From RGIG1959 sp045651865 (GTDB taxonomy: Bacteria; Bacillota; Clostridia; Oscillospirales; Acutalibacteraceae), in contig JAZRTC010000098.1 of NCBI GenBank assembly GCA_045651865.1, positions 1 to 13,525 of the forward strand: a DNA stretch of 13,525 nucleotides, in the 5' to 3' direction. Positions 1 through 6,242 of this stretch are shown here, piece after piece (within the stretch, counting starts at the first letter, position 1; every line of letters starts with the position of its first letter). Made by a program: the position numbers and the translations under genes. The notes under the pieces were generated by a model. That model did no database searches, was not told the origin of the DNA, and saw nothing but the letters and a program-made list of their open reading frames with translations.

Positions 1-823
1 CGTGTGGCATTTGGAATTTTTCTTTTTGGTTTGGTTTTGTTTCTTGCAGGATCGACAGGATGACTTCGGGTCTCAACTGCCTCATCTGCGACAATTTTCG
101 CATTTTGATTGCTTGTGCGTGTGATGGTGTGCATTCCTCCAATTCAATAAGTTCAAACAAGTCTTGCTGTTCTTTTTCAGTAAGGTATGACAGCTCCACC
201 GCAGGTCGCATGGCCATCCTGCCATCGTCCACCAGTTGCAACAATTCGGGTGTTAAATTAGTAAGACGAATGTAGCGTTGGATTTGTGTGGTGCTGTCAG
301 GAGAGTTGTCTGCGAGTAGTTCTCTTGATGTGATTCCGAAATTCTGTCCCACTGGGACAGAATTAATTTGGGATGGTCGCCCTGCTTGCCGTCGCATCGC
401 ATCCAGTTTCATTTTATATGCAAAGGCTTTCTCCGACGGTAAGATCGTTTCGCGTTGTAAATTGGAGTCTACCATAATAATGGTGGCTTCTTCGTCGGTC
501 AGATTGCGTACAATACACGGCAAATGCGTTTTGCTTGCGGTTCTTGCGGCGGCTTTTCGTCGGTGTCCCGCGATCATTTCATACCCGCCGTCTGCTTTCG
601 GTCGCACAAGGGCGGGTACCATCACCCCGTATTCGGTGATACTTTCCACCATACGGGTCATATCCTCGTCCATACGCACTTGAAACGGATGATCGGGAAA
701 GTCGCTGATTTCGGCAATCGGGATATCCCGTACCGCTTCGCGCTGTGCTTCGTCGCGTTCGGCTTGCGTGGTAAACAGTTCATTGACCGACATCAAAAGG
801 CTTCCTGCGTTGTTTTTCGCCAA
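1..823 (-). CDS. parB: ParB/RepB/Spo0J-family partition protein (3' end outside window)
   Basis: DNA-binding partition protein that would load at centromere-like parS sites and work with a ParA ATPase. The visible 274 residues begin with a leader ending in NELFTTQ (residues 14-20), typical of ParB proteins on Clostridia integrative elements. They continue into the ParB N-terminal domain with the GHRR nucleotide-binding motif at 86-89, the conserved block MVDSNLQRETILPSEKA at 117-133, and a helix-turn-helix region near 160-190 (QIQRYIRLTNLTPELL). The C-terminus runs off the left edge. I chose the TTG at 823 because AAGGAGG (833-839) lies 9 nt upstream. ATG at 793 is an in-frame alternative, and it overlaps the stop of the parA remnant ORF (TGATG), so coupling is possible. 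The parA partner just upstream is broken. A 25-nt perfect palindrome sits inside the gene at 340-364. The family call is confident; function without an intact ParA is uncertain. Confidence 0.93.
   Translation of the reverse strand, partial: MAKNNAGSLLMSVNELFTTQAERDEAQREAVRDIPIAEISDFPDHPFQVRMDEDMTRMVESITEYGVMVPALVRPKADGGYEMIAGHRRKAAARTASKTHLPCIVRNLTDEEATIIMVDSNLQRETILPSEKAFAYKMKLDAMRRQAGRPSQINSVPVGQNFGITSRELLADNSPDSTTQIQRYIRLTNLTPELLQLVDDGRMAMRPAVELSYLTEKEQQDLFELIELEECTPSHAQAIKMRKLSQMRQLRPEVILSILQETKPNQKEKFQMPH
340..364. repeat. 25-nt perfect palindrome inside parB
   Basis: Two 11-nt arms (AATTCTGTCCC and its reverse complement) flank a 3-nt centre. The palindrome encodes NSVPVGQN in ParB, between the nucleotide-binding domain and the HTH. 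It could be a parS-like or other protein-binding site, an mRNA hairpin, or a coding coincidence. Confidence 0.85.
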
Positions 824-936
824 TACTTTGCACCTCCTTTACAAGATCGGCATACTCCTGCATCGATGTTGTACATGCTTGTGCTTTTTCCTACACCTCC
901 TTTCTGATTCGCAATCGGGATGTCTTTGGGTTTCAT
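780..936 (-). pseudogene. parA: parA remnant with internal deletion
   Basis: Only the two ends of a ParA-type partition ATPase remain. The 5' end starts at ATG 936 with AAGGAGG (944-950) 7 nt upstream. It reads MKPKDIPIANQKGGVGKSTS, containing the deviant Walker A motif KGGVGKST. After about 24 residues the frame shifts. The sequence then matches a ParA C-terminus, MQEYADLVKEVQSIGEKQRR, ending at TGA 780-782 and overlapping the start of parB as in intact parAB operons. An intact ParA is about 250-280 residues, so roughly 200 or more codons, including Walker A' and Walker B, are missing. Read straight through, the 5' frame gives a 47-residue peptide ending at 793. Both fragments are seen directly; the deletion is inferred from the family length. 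A functional ATPase is excluded, but the ribosome site could still feed parB translation. Confidence 0.8.
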
Positions 937-962
937 AGAACTTCCTCCTTTCAATAAAATAA

Positions 963-988
963 GCCACCCATTCGTTTGAATGAGCGGC
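963..988 (-). terminator. Terminator-like hairpin upstream of parA remnant
   Basis: An 11-bp stem with two wobble pairs (GCCGCTCATTC / GAATGGGTGGC on the minus strand) closes an AAAC loop. It is followed on the minus strand by TTATTTTATT, about 27 nt before the parA start. It could terminate a transcript entering from the right or attenuate parAB. It could also be a recombination-associated structure, given the nearby att site. Confidence 0.5.
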
Positions 989-1224
989 CTAAAAGTTATG
1001 TACTGTCAACGAGAAACTTATAGTATATGTACGCATTATCAGCCGATGGCTTTCTAACACTTTTCTAACAAATATCCGATTTTTGAGAACAATCCTGCTC
1101 GCTTGCTACACCGCGGTTTCTCCCCTTTCTGCTTATCAAAATACCTCTAAACCGTTGGTACTAAAGGATTTTAGAAAGTTTTAGGAGAGACAACGAGTGA
1201 TGAATTAAAACACATCTTGAAGCG
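989..1224. other. Non-coding end of the integrated element, with short repeats
   Basis: I see no credible gene here. TTTCTAACA occurs twice in direct orientation at 1051-1059 and 1062-1070. Related sequence occurs in the opposite orientation near 1169-1187 (TTTTAG-AAAG-TTTTAG). Short repeats a few dozen to 200 nt from a tRNA core are what integrase arm-type sites look like, but that role is inference. No convincing sigma-A promoter for parA was found. Confidence 0.5.
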
Positions 1225-1269
1225 CTCGTAATGAGCAGGTCGTCCGTTCGAATCGGATCAGTAGCTCCA
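1225..1269 (+). other. 3' fragment of tRNA-Thr(CGT): probable att repeat
   Basis: The order matches the 3' part of a tRNA exactly: anticodon loop CTCGTAA (anticodon CGT at 1227-1229), 3' anticodon strand TGAGC, variable loop AGGTC, a T arm GTCCG-TTCGAAT-CGGAT with five pairs, 3' acceptor strand CAGTAGC, then T and CCA at 1267-1269. The 5' half is absent. No GCTACTG acceptor strand or D arm lies upstream, and the bases before the anticodon loop (AAGCG) do not pair with TGAGC. Integrases of mobile elements often use this part of tRNA genes, leaving a partial copy at the distal end. The intact copy should therefore lie beyond the left window edge, across the element. Right of this point is presumably chromosome. 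Confidence 0.8.
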
Positions 1270-1273
1270 GCAT

Positions 1274-1308
1274 AAAAACCGCGTAACCGCAAGGTTTCGC
1301 GGTTTTTT
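1274..1308 (+). terminator. Strong rho-independent terminator behind the tRNA fragment
   Basis: A perfect 10-bp stem (1274-1283 with 1298-1307) encloses a T-T mismatch, a further 4-bp stem and a GCAA tetraloop, followed by a T run. It starts 5 nt after the tRNA CCA. It is the natural terminator of the original tRNA-Thr gene, which supports the view that sequence from the CCA onward is native chromosome. Confidence 0.88.
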
Positions 1309-1357
1309 GTTTTTCTGCGCTCGCCCTCAAAACAAGTGCTGATCATGCACATAAACG

Positions 1358-1390
1358 AACAACCGTGGGAGGACTTCTCCCACGGCTGTT
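1358..1390 (-). terminator. Terminator of the radical SAM gene
   Basis: A long hairpin (CCGTGGGAG / CTCCCACGG core, 5-nt loop) lies 29 nt past the radical SAM stop codon. The one imperfect position is A-C in plus-strand RNA but a G-U wobble in minus-strand RNA, which favours function on the minus strand. The downstream minus-strand T run is short and interrupted. Confidence 0.65.
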
Positions 1391-1418
1391 TTAATATATT
1401 TTTGTATGCGCCTTGCGG

Positions 1419-3083
1419 TTATTCGCAAAACAAATGTTGCACTTCTTCAATGCTGTAAAACTGCCCTTCATAGCGGTTGTGGAGATTTTTGCCTTTTGTC
1501 GGATCCACAACAAATATCTGACGCTTTGTGGGAAGAACCGCAAGTTTGACGGTGGCATGCACCTTTTGGGTGAAATATTTTTTGGCCCGCTTATAAAGCG
1601 AATTCCGATTTTTAAAACCGGCGGGGATTTGTGCCGACGAGGAACAACAAAGCAAGTCGCAGAGAATGGTATCCCGTAACACATCCTTGTCGCATCGGTC
1701 GCAAAAGAAATTGTAAAACATTTCCGCATAGTCGGAAAGCGACACTCTGTTCCCGTCCACGGCATTGCCGAAATCGCTGAAAAGGTCAAACGGTGACAGT
1801 CCGGCTTCTTCTGTAAGATAGGCAAGAGAATACAAGAATCGCCCGCTGTTATAAAGCCGGTCAAGAGCATCTTCACAGTTTTTCAGCACGCGAATCTCCT
1901 CTGCCGACAGACACGCGGTTGAGGTGACCTCATAAGGCGGTTCATCTGCAAATGTGCAGGGATATTTCTCGGGATTTTCACGCATATCGGCGCCGTGAAG
2001 AAGCTTTAAAAATCCCATCTGGAACATATGCGCTTTAAGCGAATACGCTATATTGAAGCTGTTTTGAAAGCTTTTAAAATCTTCGCCCGTCAGCCCCGCA
2101 ATCAGGTCGATGTGAATGTGCATATTCCGAAAGCTCATGAGTTTTTTGATGTTTTCGATGAGTTTTTTGGTGTCGGTTTTTCGGTTGACCGTCCTTAACA
2201 CCTCTTCGTTAAAGGACTGCATGCCGATTTCCAGTTGCACCGCACCGCAGGGCATCGACGATAAAATCCTAAGTGTGCTTTCTTTCAAAATATCTCCCGC
2301 GATTTCAAAATGGAAGCAAACATTCGCAGGGATTTCCTTTCCGTAATGTTCTTTGATGAACAGGAGAATATCGTTTGCCCGCTGAGCATTGGCATTGAAT
2401 GTACGGTCGACAAATTTCACCGTCTGCGTGCCGCTGGAAGCCAGTCGGAGAATGTCTTGTTTCACTCTTGAAAGTTCAAAGAAACGAAGCGACGAGCATC
2501 GTCCCGACAAGCAGAACGCACAGCGATACGGACATCCTCGGGTGGTTTCAATATAGGTGATTCTGCCGTTCAGATTTTCAAAAAATTCATCACAGTACGG
2601 TGACGGCGGCGTATCCGTATATTCCTGTTCGGGGTTTGTGAGGATCACGCCGTTTTGGCGGTATGTCAATCCCGCTACACAAGATTTGTCTGCATTCATG
2701 TGATCGAGAAAATACGGGAATGCCCATTCCCCTTCGCCCGAAAGCACAAAATCGATAAACGCATGGGTTTCCAGAATATCGTTCGGGCGATACGCCACCT
2801 CAGGGCCGCCAAGGACAATTTTACAATCGCTGTGTTGCTTTATGATCCGGCAGATATCCAGTGTTTTGGTGATGTTCCATATATAGCAAGAAAACGCGAC
2901 AACATCGGGATGTTCGCCGATGATTTCGCGGGCAAAGCTTTCGGAGTCGCCGTTGATGGTGCTTTCTAAAACCAGCGCATCATAGGACTTTTCGGAAAAC
3001 TCACGCAGTCCCGCCAGCAAACACCAGGGCGAGAGCGACGCATGCACAAATTTGGAATTCAAACAAGCAATAACAACCTTCAT
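1419..3083 (-). CDS. B12-binding-domain radical SAM protein (DUF4080 type)
   Basis: This 554-residue cytoplasmic protein belongs to the radical SAM superfamily. Residues 1 to about 135 resemble a cobalamin-binding-like Rossmann domain (LGGPEVAYRP at 91-100, SGEGEW at 115-120). No DxHxxG cobalamin-ligand motif is visible, so B12 binding is doubtful. The radical SAM core carries CxxxCxxC at C184, C188 and C191 (TRGCPYRCAFC), expected to hold a 4Fe-4S cluster that cleaves S-adenosylmethionine. Further core motifs are VDRTFN (225-230) and HIDLIAGLTGED (324-335). The C-terminal ~180 residues fit the DUF4080 extension seen in this subfamily. The start at 3083 is supported by AAAGGAG 7 nt upstream. 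It is a single-gene unit with its own terminator, divergent from the amylase. The substrate is unknown: related proteins are often annotated as tRNA or metabolite modification enzymes without proof. Confidence 0.93.
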   Translation of the reverse strand: MKVVIACLNSKFVHASLSPWCLLAGLREFSEKSYDALVLESTINGDSESFAREIIGEHPDVVAFSCYIWNITKTLDICRIIKQHSDCKIVLGGPEVAYRPNDILETHAFIDFVLSGEGEWAFPYFLDHMNADKSCVAGLTYRQNGVILTNPEQEYTDTPPSPYCDEFFENLNGRITYIETTRGCPYRCAFCLSGRCSSLRFFELSRVKQDILRLASSGTQTVKFVDRTFNANAQRANDILLFIKEHYGKEIPANVCFHFEIAGDILKESTLRILSSMPCGAVQLEIGMQSFNEEVLRTVNRKTDTKKLIENIKKLMSFRNMHIHIDLIAGLTGEDFKSFQNSFNIAYSLKAHMFQMGFLKLLHGADMRENPEKYPCTFADEPPYEVTSTACLSAEEIRVLKNCEDALDRLYNSGRFLYSLAYLTEEAGLSPFDLFSDFGNAVDGNRVSLSDYAEMFYNFFCDRCDKDVLRDTILCDLLCCSSSAQIPAGFKNRNSLYKRAKKYFTQKVHATVKLAVLPTKRQIFVVDPTKGKNLHNRYEGQFYSIEEVQHLFCE

Positions 3084-3212
3084 AACCGACTCCTTTCAAA
3101 GAGATGTTTGGCAGTGGATTAACCAAAAACAGCATAGCATAATCGATCGATAAAATCAACCGATTTGAACAAGCGGATTGCCTTTTCACCACAAACCGCT
3201 TTTCCTCATAAA

Positions 3213-3266
3213 CTTTACCGTGTAAAGCATTGACTTTATTGATTTAAACTGATATACTGTTAAATC
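3213..3266 (+). promoter_or_regulatory. Sigma-A promoter of the amylase gene with two dyads
   Basis: TTGACT (3230-3235), a 17-nt spacer and TATACT (3253-3258) form a near-consensus promoter about 45 nt before the amylase ATG. A 6-bp-arm inverted repeat CTTTAC-CGT-GTAAAG (3213-3227) abuts the -35 on its upstream side. A second with 7-bp arms, GATTTAA and TTAAATC (3241-3266), straddles the -10. Either could bind a regulator; which one is not determinable here. Confidence 0.8.
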
Positions 3267-3304
3267 GTATGCTGATATTCTGAAAACATCCAGGAGGACA
3301 TCGT

Positions 3305-4993
3305 ATGGCATGGTATGATGAAGCCGTATTTTATCACATTTACCCGCTCGGAATGACAGGGGCACCCAAGCAAAACCCTTACAGTGAACCTGTGCATCGA
3401 CTGAACACCTTACTGCCGTGGATTGCCCATATTAAAGACATCGGCTGTAATGCGATCTACATCGGCCCGCTTTTTGAATCGGTCGGTCACGGTTATGAAA
3501 CCACCGATTACAAAAAGCTGGACAGCCGTCTGGGCACCAACGAAGATCTGACGAATTTTGTGTCGGAATGTCACAAGCAAGGTGTACGCGTGATTCTGGA
3601 CGGTGTTTTCAATCACACCGGTCGTGATTTCTTTGCATTCCAAGACATTAAACAAAACCGCGAAAACTCCGCCTACAAAGACTGGTATTGCCATGTCAAC
3701 TTTTGGGGCAACAACTCGTTCAACGATGGATTTTCTTATGAAAACTGGGGTGGCTATGACCTCCTTGCCAAGCTCAATCAGCACAACCCTGCCGTCAAAG
3801 AGTATATTTGCGATGTGATCCGTTTCTGGGTGAGTGAATTTGACATCGACGGCATCCGCCTTGACGCCGCGGATGTGATGGATTTTGAATATATGAAGGC
3901 GCTTCGTCAGGTGGCAAATGAAGTGAAACCCGACTTCTGGCTGATGGGTGAAGTGATCCACGGCAATTACGCGCGGTGGGCAAACGACGGCACGCTTCAC
4001 TCGGTCACCAACTATATGCTGCATAAAGCCCTGTACTCGGCGCACAACGATCACAACTATTTTGAAATCGCGCATACGATCAAGTATGTCGACGATATGA
4101 TCGGTAATCGCCTGAAGCTGTACACCTTTGTCGATAACCACGATGTGGAGCGGATCTATACCAAGCTCACAAACAAAGCGCATTTCGTGCCTGTCCATGT
4201 GATGCTGTATACATTGCCCGGTATCCCCTCGCTGTATTACGGCTCGGAATTCGGTATAGAAGGGCGCAAAGAGCGCCACTCTGACGATTCGTTGCGTCCG
4301 GCACTCTGCTTTGAGGATTACAAAGATGCCGTCATAACCAACCCCTGTACAGCGCTGATCGCTACTCTGGGTAAAATCCGTCAAAACACGCCTGCGCTTT
4401 GCTACGGCGACTATAAAGAGCTGGAACTGCAAACCACCCATTTTGCTTATGAAAGAACGCTTAACGGCAAGTCGGTGATCGTGACGGTCAACAACAGCGA
4501 TCACGATGTGCAGATGGATCTTCCCTGCGCAAACGCATCGGCGTATGTCGGGGTACTGACAGGTGAAAAGACCGCCATGAACGGAGGCCGTTTGCGCGTG
4601 CGTGTTCCTGCCAACTACGGCGAAATCTGGATTTGTGACGAGCTGTGCACGGAAAGCTATGCACCGATCCAATCGGTGGAAATTTCGAAAGCACCAGCTC
4701 CCGCAAAATCACCCGAACCCGTGAAAGTGCCTGAAACACCGCAACCTCCCGCTCCCACTGTTACGGAAATGCCCAAGGAAGTGCCTGCCAAGCCTGCCGC
4801 GACACCTGTCGCCGCACCTGCGGTTGCCGTGGATCTTAACAAGCCGTATGAGGAGATGACGGTAGAGGAGCTGCAGGGAGCGATTCTTGATAAAATGAGA
4901 CAAAACGGCCCTGTGACCGAGTATATGCTCGGTACCGTGCGTGAGAATACCCACCACGGTTCCTTGGTAACATGGGTGAAAAGCTTTCGTTGA
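3305..4993 (+). CDS. GH13 alpha-amylase-family enzyme, cytoplasmic, with Pro/Ala linker and C-terminal domain
   Basis: A 562-residue glycoside hydrolase of family 13, acting on alpha-1,4-glucans or maltodextrins. All four conserved regions are present: DGVFNH (99-104), GIRLDAAD with nucleophile D187 (183-190), GEV with acid/base E216, and FVDNHD with transition-state stabiliser D280 (275-280). No signal peptide is visible, so it probably acts in the cytoplasm on imported oligosaccharides. The catalytic (beta/alpha)8 and beta-sandwich portions end near residue 450. A Pro/Ala-rich linker follows (about 461-508), then a ~54-residue charged, probably helical tail (509-562) starting around KPYEEMTVEELQ. 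AGGAGG lies 7 nt before the ATG. It is monocistronic, with its own promoter and terminator. Exact specificity (amylase, neopullulanase-like or maltodextrin glucosidase) cannot be settled by eye; the tail resembles no domain I can name. Confidence 0.95.
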   Translation: MAWYDEAVFYHIYPLGMTGAPKQNPYSEPVHRLNTLLPWIAHIKDIGCNAIYIGPLFESVGHGYETTDYKKLDSRLGTNEDLTNFVSECHKQGVRVILDGVFNHTGRDFFAFQDIKQNRENSAYKDWYCHVNFWGNNSFNDGFSYENWGGYDLLAKLNQHNPAVKEYICDVIRFWVSEFDIDGIRLDAADVMDFEYMKALRQVANEVKPDFWLMGEVIHGNYARWANDGTLHSVTNYMLHKALYSAHNDHNYFEIAHTIKYVDDMIGNRLKLYTFVDNHDVERIYTKLTNKAHFVPVHVMLYTLPGIPSLYYGSEFGIEGRKERHSDDSLRPALCFEDYKDAVITNPCTALIATLGKIRQNTPALCYGDYKELELQTTHFAYERTLNGKSVIVTVNNSDHDVQMDLPCANASAYVGVLTGEKTAMNGGRLRVRVPANYGEIWICDELCTESYAPIQSVEISKAPAPAKSPEPVKVPETPQPPAPTVTEMPKEVPAKPAATPVAAPAVAVDLNKPYEEMTVEELQGAILDKMRQNGPVTEYMLGTVRENTHHGSLVTWVKSFR

Positions 4994-4995
4994 TT

Positions 4996-5032
4996 AAAAA
5001 AAACGCACAACCATGAGGTTGTGCGTTTTTTT
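4996..5032 (+). terminator. Bidirectional rho-independent terminator
   Basis: The stem pairs A7-CGCACAACC with its complement around an ATGA loop. It has a T run on the plus side and, from the leading A run, a T run on the minus side. It begins 3 nt after the amylase stop codon and can also end the leftward sensor-gene transcript. Confidence 0.93.
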
Positions 5033-5048
5033 GACGGAGTGGTATGGA

Positions 5049-5129
5049 TTAACGCAGGATTGCGACGGTCATTGTGTCCCCCTTGTCAAAGAGAGGATTT
5101 GTGCTCATCTTCGTATGTGCAATAACATC
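5049..5129 (-). pseudogene. Possible 3' remnant of an unknown gene
   Basis: On the minus strand a short open frame reads about 26 residues to TAA at 5049-5051. It ends in NPLFDKGDTMTVAILR and sits just before the bidirectional terminator. The composition looks like the C-terminal strand of a protein rather than random sequence, but it has no upstream body: a stop precedes it by 27 codons. An ATG at 5108 would give only 19 residues and has no good ribosome site. It may be the tail of a decayed gene. This is a weak call. Confidence 0.25.
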
Positions 5130-5143
5130 TTACCCATACATTC

Positions 5144-5503
5144 TCATCGTAACCATTGATGCTCAAGTTTCCACCGAAAGCACTCTATAAATAGCTGCAA
5201 ATCAAGCTGATTCAGCATTGTGAATCCCACTTTAGCGATTATAAAAAGAGAAAGCGTGAGTGCTTTTTGTCGTTTGTCCATACCTTGAGACATCACAATT
5301 CTCAGGATGATCCATATATCAATCACCAGCATAATAAACAGCATAAATATTCCGAACGGGACAAACCATTCCCCTTCGGGGTTATTCTGGATTCCATCCG
5401 TAAAATTGAAGGTCACAAGCAAAAATGACGGTGTGAAGAATCCGGAAATGCCGCTGTACACGATATATAAGGCGGTTTTTAACCCAAGCTTCCATTTGTT
5501 CAT
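5144..5503 (-). CDS. Small membrane protein, three hydrophobic segments
   Basis: A 119-residue hydrophobic protein of no family I recognise. Likely membrane segments are residues 10-33 (TALYIVYSGISGFF), 47-70 (WFVPFGIFMLFIMLVIDIWI) and, weaker, 81-105. Between the second and third lies the basic cytoplasmic-type loop DKRQK. I prefer the ATG at 5503 because AGGAG (5511-5515) is 7 nt upstream; the ATG at 5509 would be only 1 nt from it. It starts 24 nt after the stop of the preceding XRE-type gene and so is the last gene of that operon, suggesting a role with those membrane regulators. The bidirectional terminator lies about 110 nt downstream. Confidence 0.75.
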   Translation of the reverse strand: MNKWKLGLKTALYIVYSGISGFFTPSFLLVTFNFTDGIQNNPEGEWFVPFGIFMLFIMLVIDIWIILRIVMSQGMDKRQKALTLSLFIIAKVGFTMLNQLDLQLFIECFRWKLEHQWLR

Positions 5504-5527
5504 TCCCATTCTCCTAGGATAAGGTTT

Positions 5528-6226
5528 CTAGTACATATTTTCATATTCTTCAAGCTTACTTTCCAAACAATAATATGGCGAGTCGATATAATCATAATCC
5601 GTAACCATATACACGATCTCGTTATTCGGGATATCCTTCACAGCATAAATTCTATCACCAAAAAACAATTTTATCAACACAGGTTGAGTTTGCACCTGTG
5701 CTTCGGAAACCAACATATGACCGCGTTCTAATTCGGCAGTAGGCTTTATCTTAATCGGCACATAGCGTTCACCAAACAGTATCATATAAGAGTAGTTATA
5801 CCCGATCACACAATCCGCACAGCCCTTGATGGATGTCAAAAACGAACTAACAGCGGCCGAAACCAACGCGGTAACACTGATCAACACCGGTATGATAATC
5901 ACCAGTACCATCAATAACGCATTTAAATGCCGTTTTTTGACGGTGTTGTCGATATACGCGCCGGCAACCGCTTTTTCAGCAGATGCGATCGCCACAGGTG
6001 TCTTGATCCGTTCACCGCAAAGAAGCTCATTGACGGACACGGAAAACAGCTCGCCGATCGACACCAGCATTTCAATATCGGGATAGCTTTTTCCCGTTTC
6101 CCACCGCGAGACGGCTTTATTGGTGATGCCCAGTTTTTCCGCCAGCTGTTTTTGGGTCAACCCGTATTCTTTACGCAATTGTAAAATGAATGCCCCTGTT
6201 ATTTTGGGATCGATCTTTACATTCAT
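5528..6226 (-). CDS. Membrane-anchored XRE-family HTH regulator (paralog A)
   Basis: A 232-residue one-component regulator. Residues ~11-69 form a Cro/C1-type helix-turn-helix (LTQKQLAEKLGITNKAVSRW at 23-42, then ETGKSYPDIEML and NELL). A linker (71-98, GERIKTPVAIASAEKAVAG...) follows. One long hydrophobic segment spans about 103-130, and a ~100-residue C-terminal region lies presumably outside the membrane. That region has two close cysteines (C136, C139) and C220, and matches nothing I recognise. The start at 6226 has GGAGG (6235-6239) 8 nt upstream; ATG at 6232 would be only 2 nt away. The gene begins 16 nt after paralog B and shares its HTH and linker, including a perfect 100-nt repeat (5932-6031), while the outer domains differ. 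A likely model is that an outside signal alters DNA binding at the membrane; this is inferred from architecture. Confidence 0.88.
   Translation of the reverse strand: MNVKIDPKITGAFILQLRKEYGLTQKQLAEKLGITNKAVSRWETGKSYPDIEMLVSIGELFSVSVNELLCGERIKTPVAIASAEKAVAGAYIDNTVKKRHLNALLMVLVIIIPVLISVTALVSAAVSSFLTSIKGCADCVIGYNYSYMILFGERYVPIKIKPTAELERGHMLVSEAQVQTQPVLIKLFFGDRIYAVKDIPNNEIVYMVTDYDYIDSPYYCLESKLEEYENMY
5932..6031. repeat. 100-nt perfect direct repeat, copy in paralog A
   Basis: Identical over 100 nt to 6692-6791, at an offset of exactly 760 nt. It covers the end of the HTH domain and the whole linker up to the membrane segment. Beyond 6031 the two genes stay aligned without gaps to their start codons but differ at roughly 30 of 195 positions. 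Confidence 0.95.
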
Positions 6227-6242
6227 TTGCATCGCCTCCCTT

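Noticed and set aside
60..907. Plus-strand frames opposite parB
   Set aside because: The minus strand has a recognisable ParB with a ribosome site and conserved motifs; the plus frames are low-complexity shadows.
1195..1269. A complete tRNA-Thr gene
   Set aside because: No acceptor 5' strand, D arm or 5' anticodon strand is present upstream of the anticodon loop.
1161..1352. 63-codon minus-strand frame over the tRNA fragment (GATDPIRTDDLL type)
   Set aside because: It is the antisense of the tRNA 3' end and terminator. This kind of peptide is a well-known false gene made by tRNA sequence.
3410..4672. 420-codon minus-strand frame opposite the amylase
   Set aside because: The plus strand has all four GH13 regions, a promoter, a ribosome site and a terminator; the antisense frame has no known motif.
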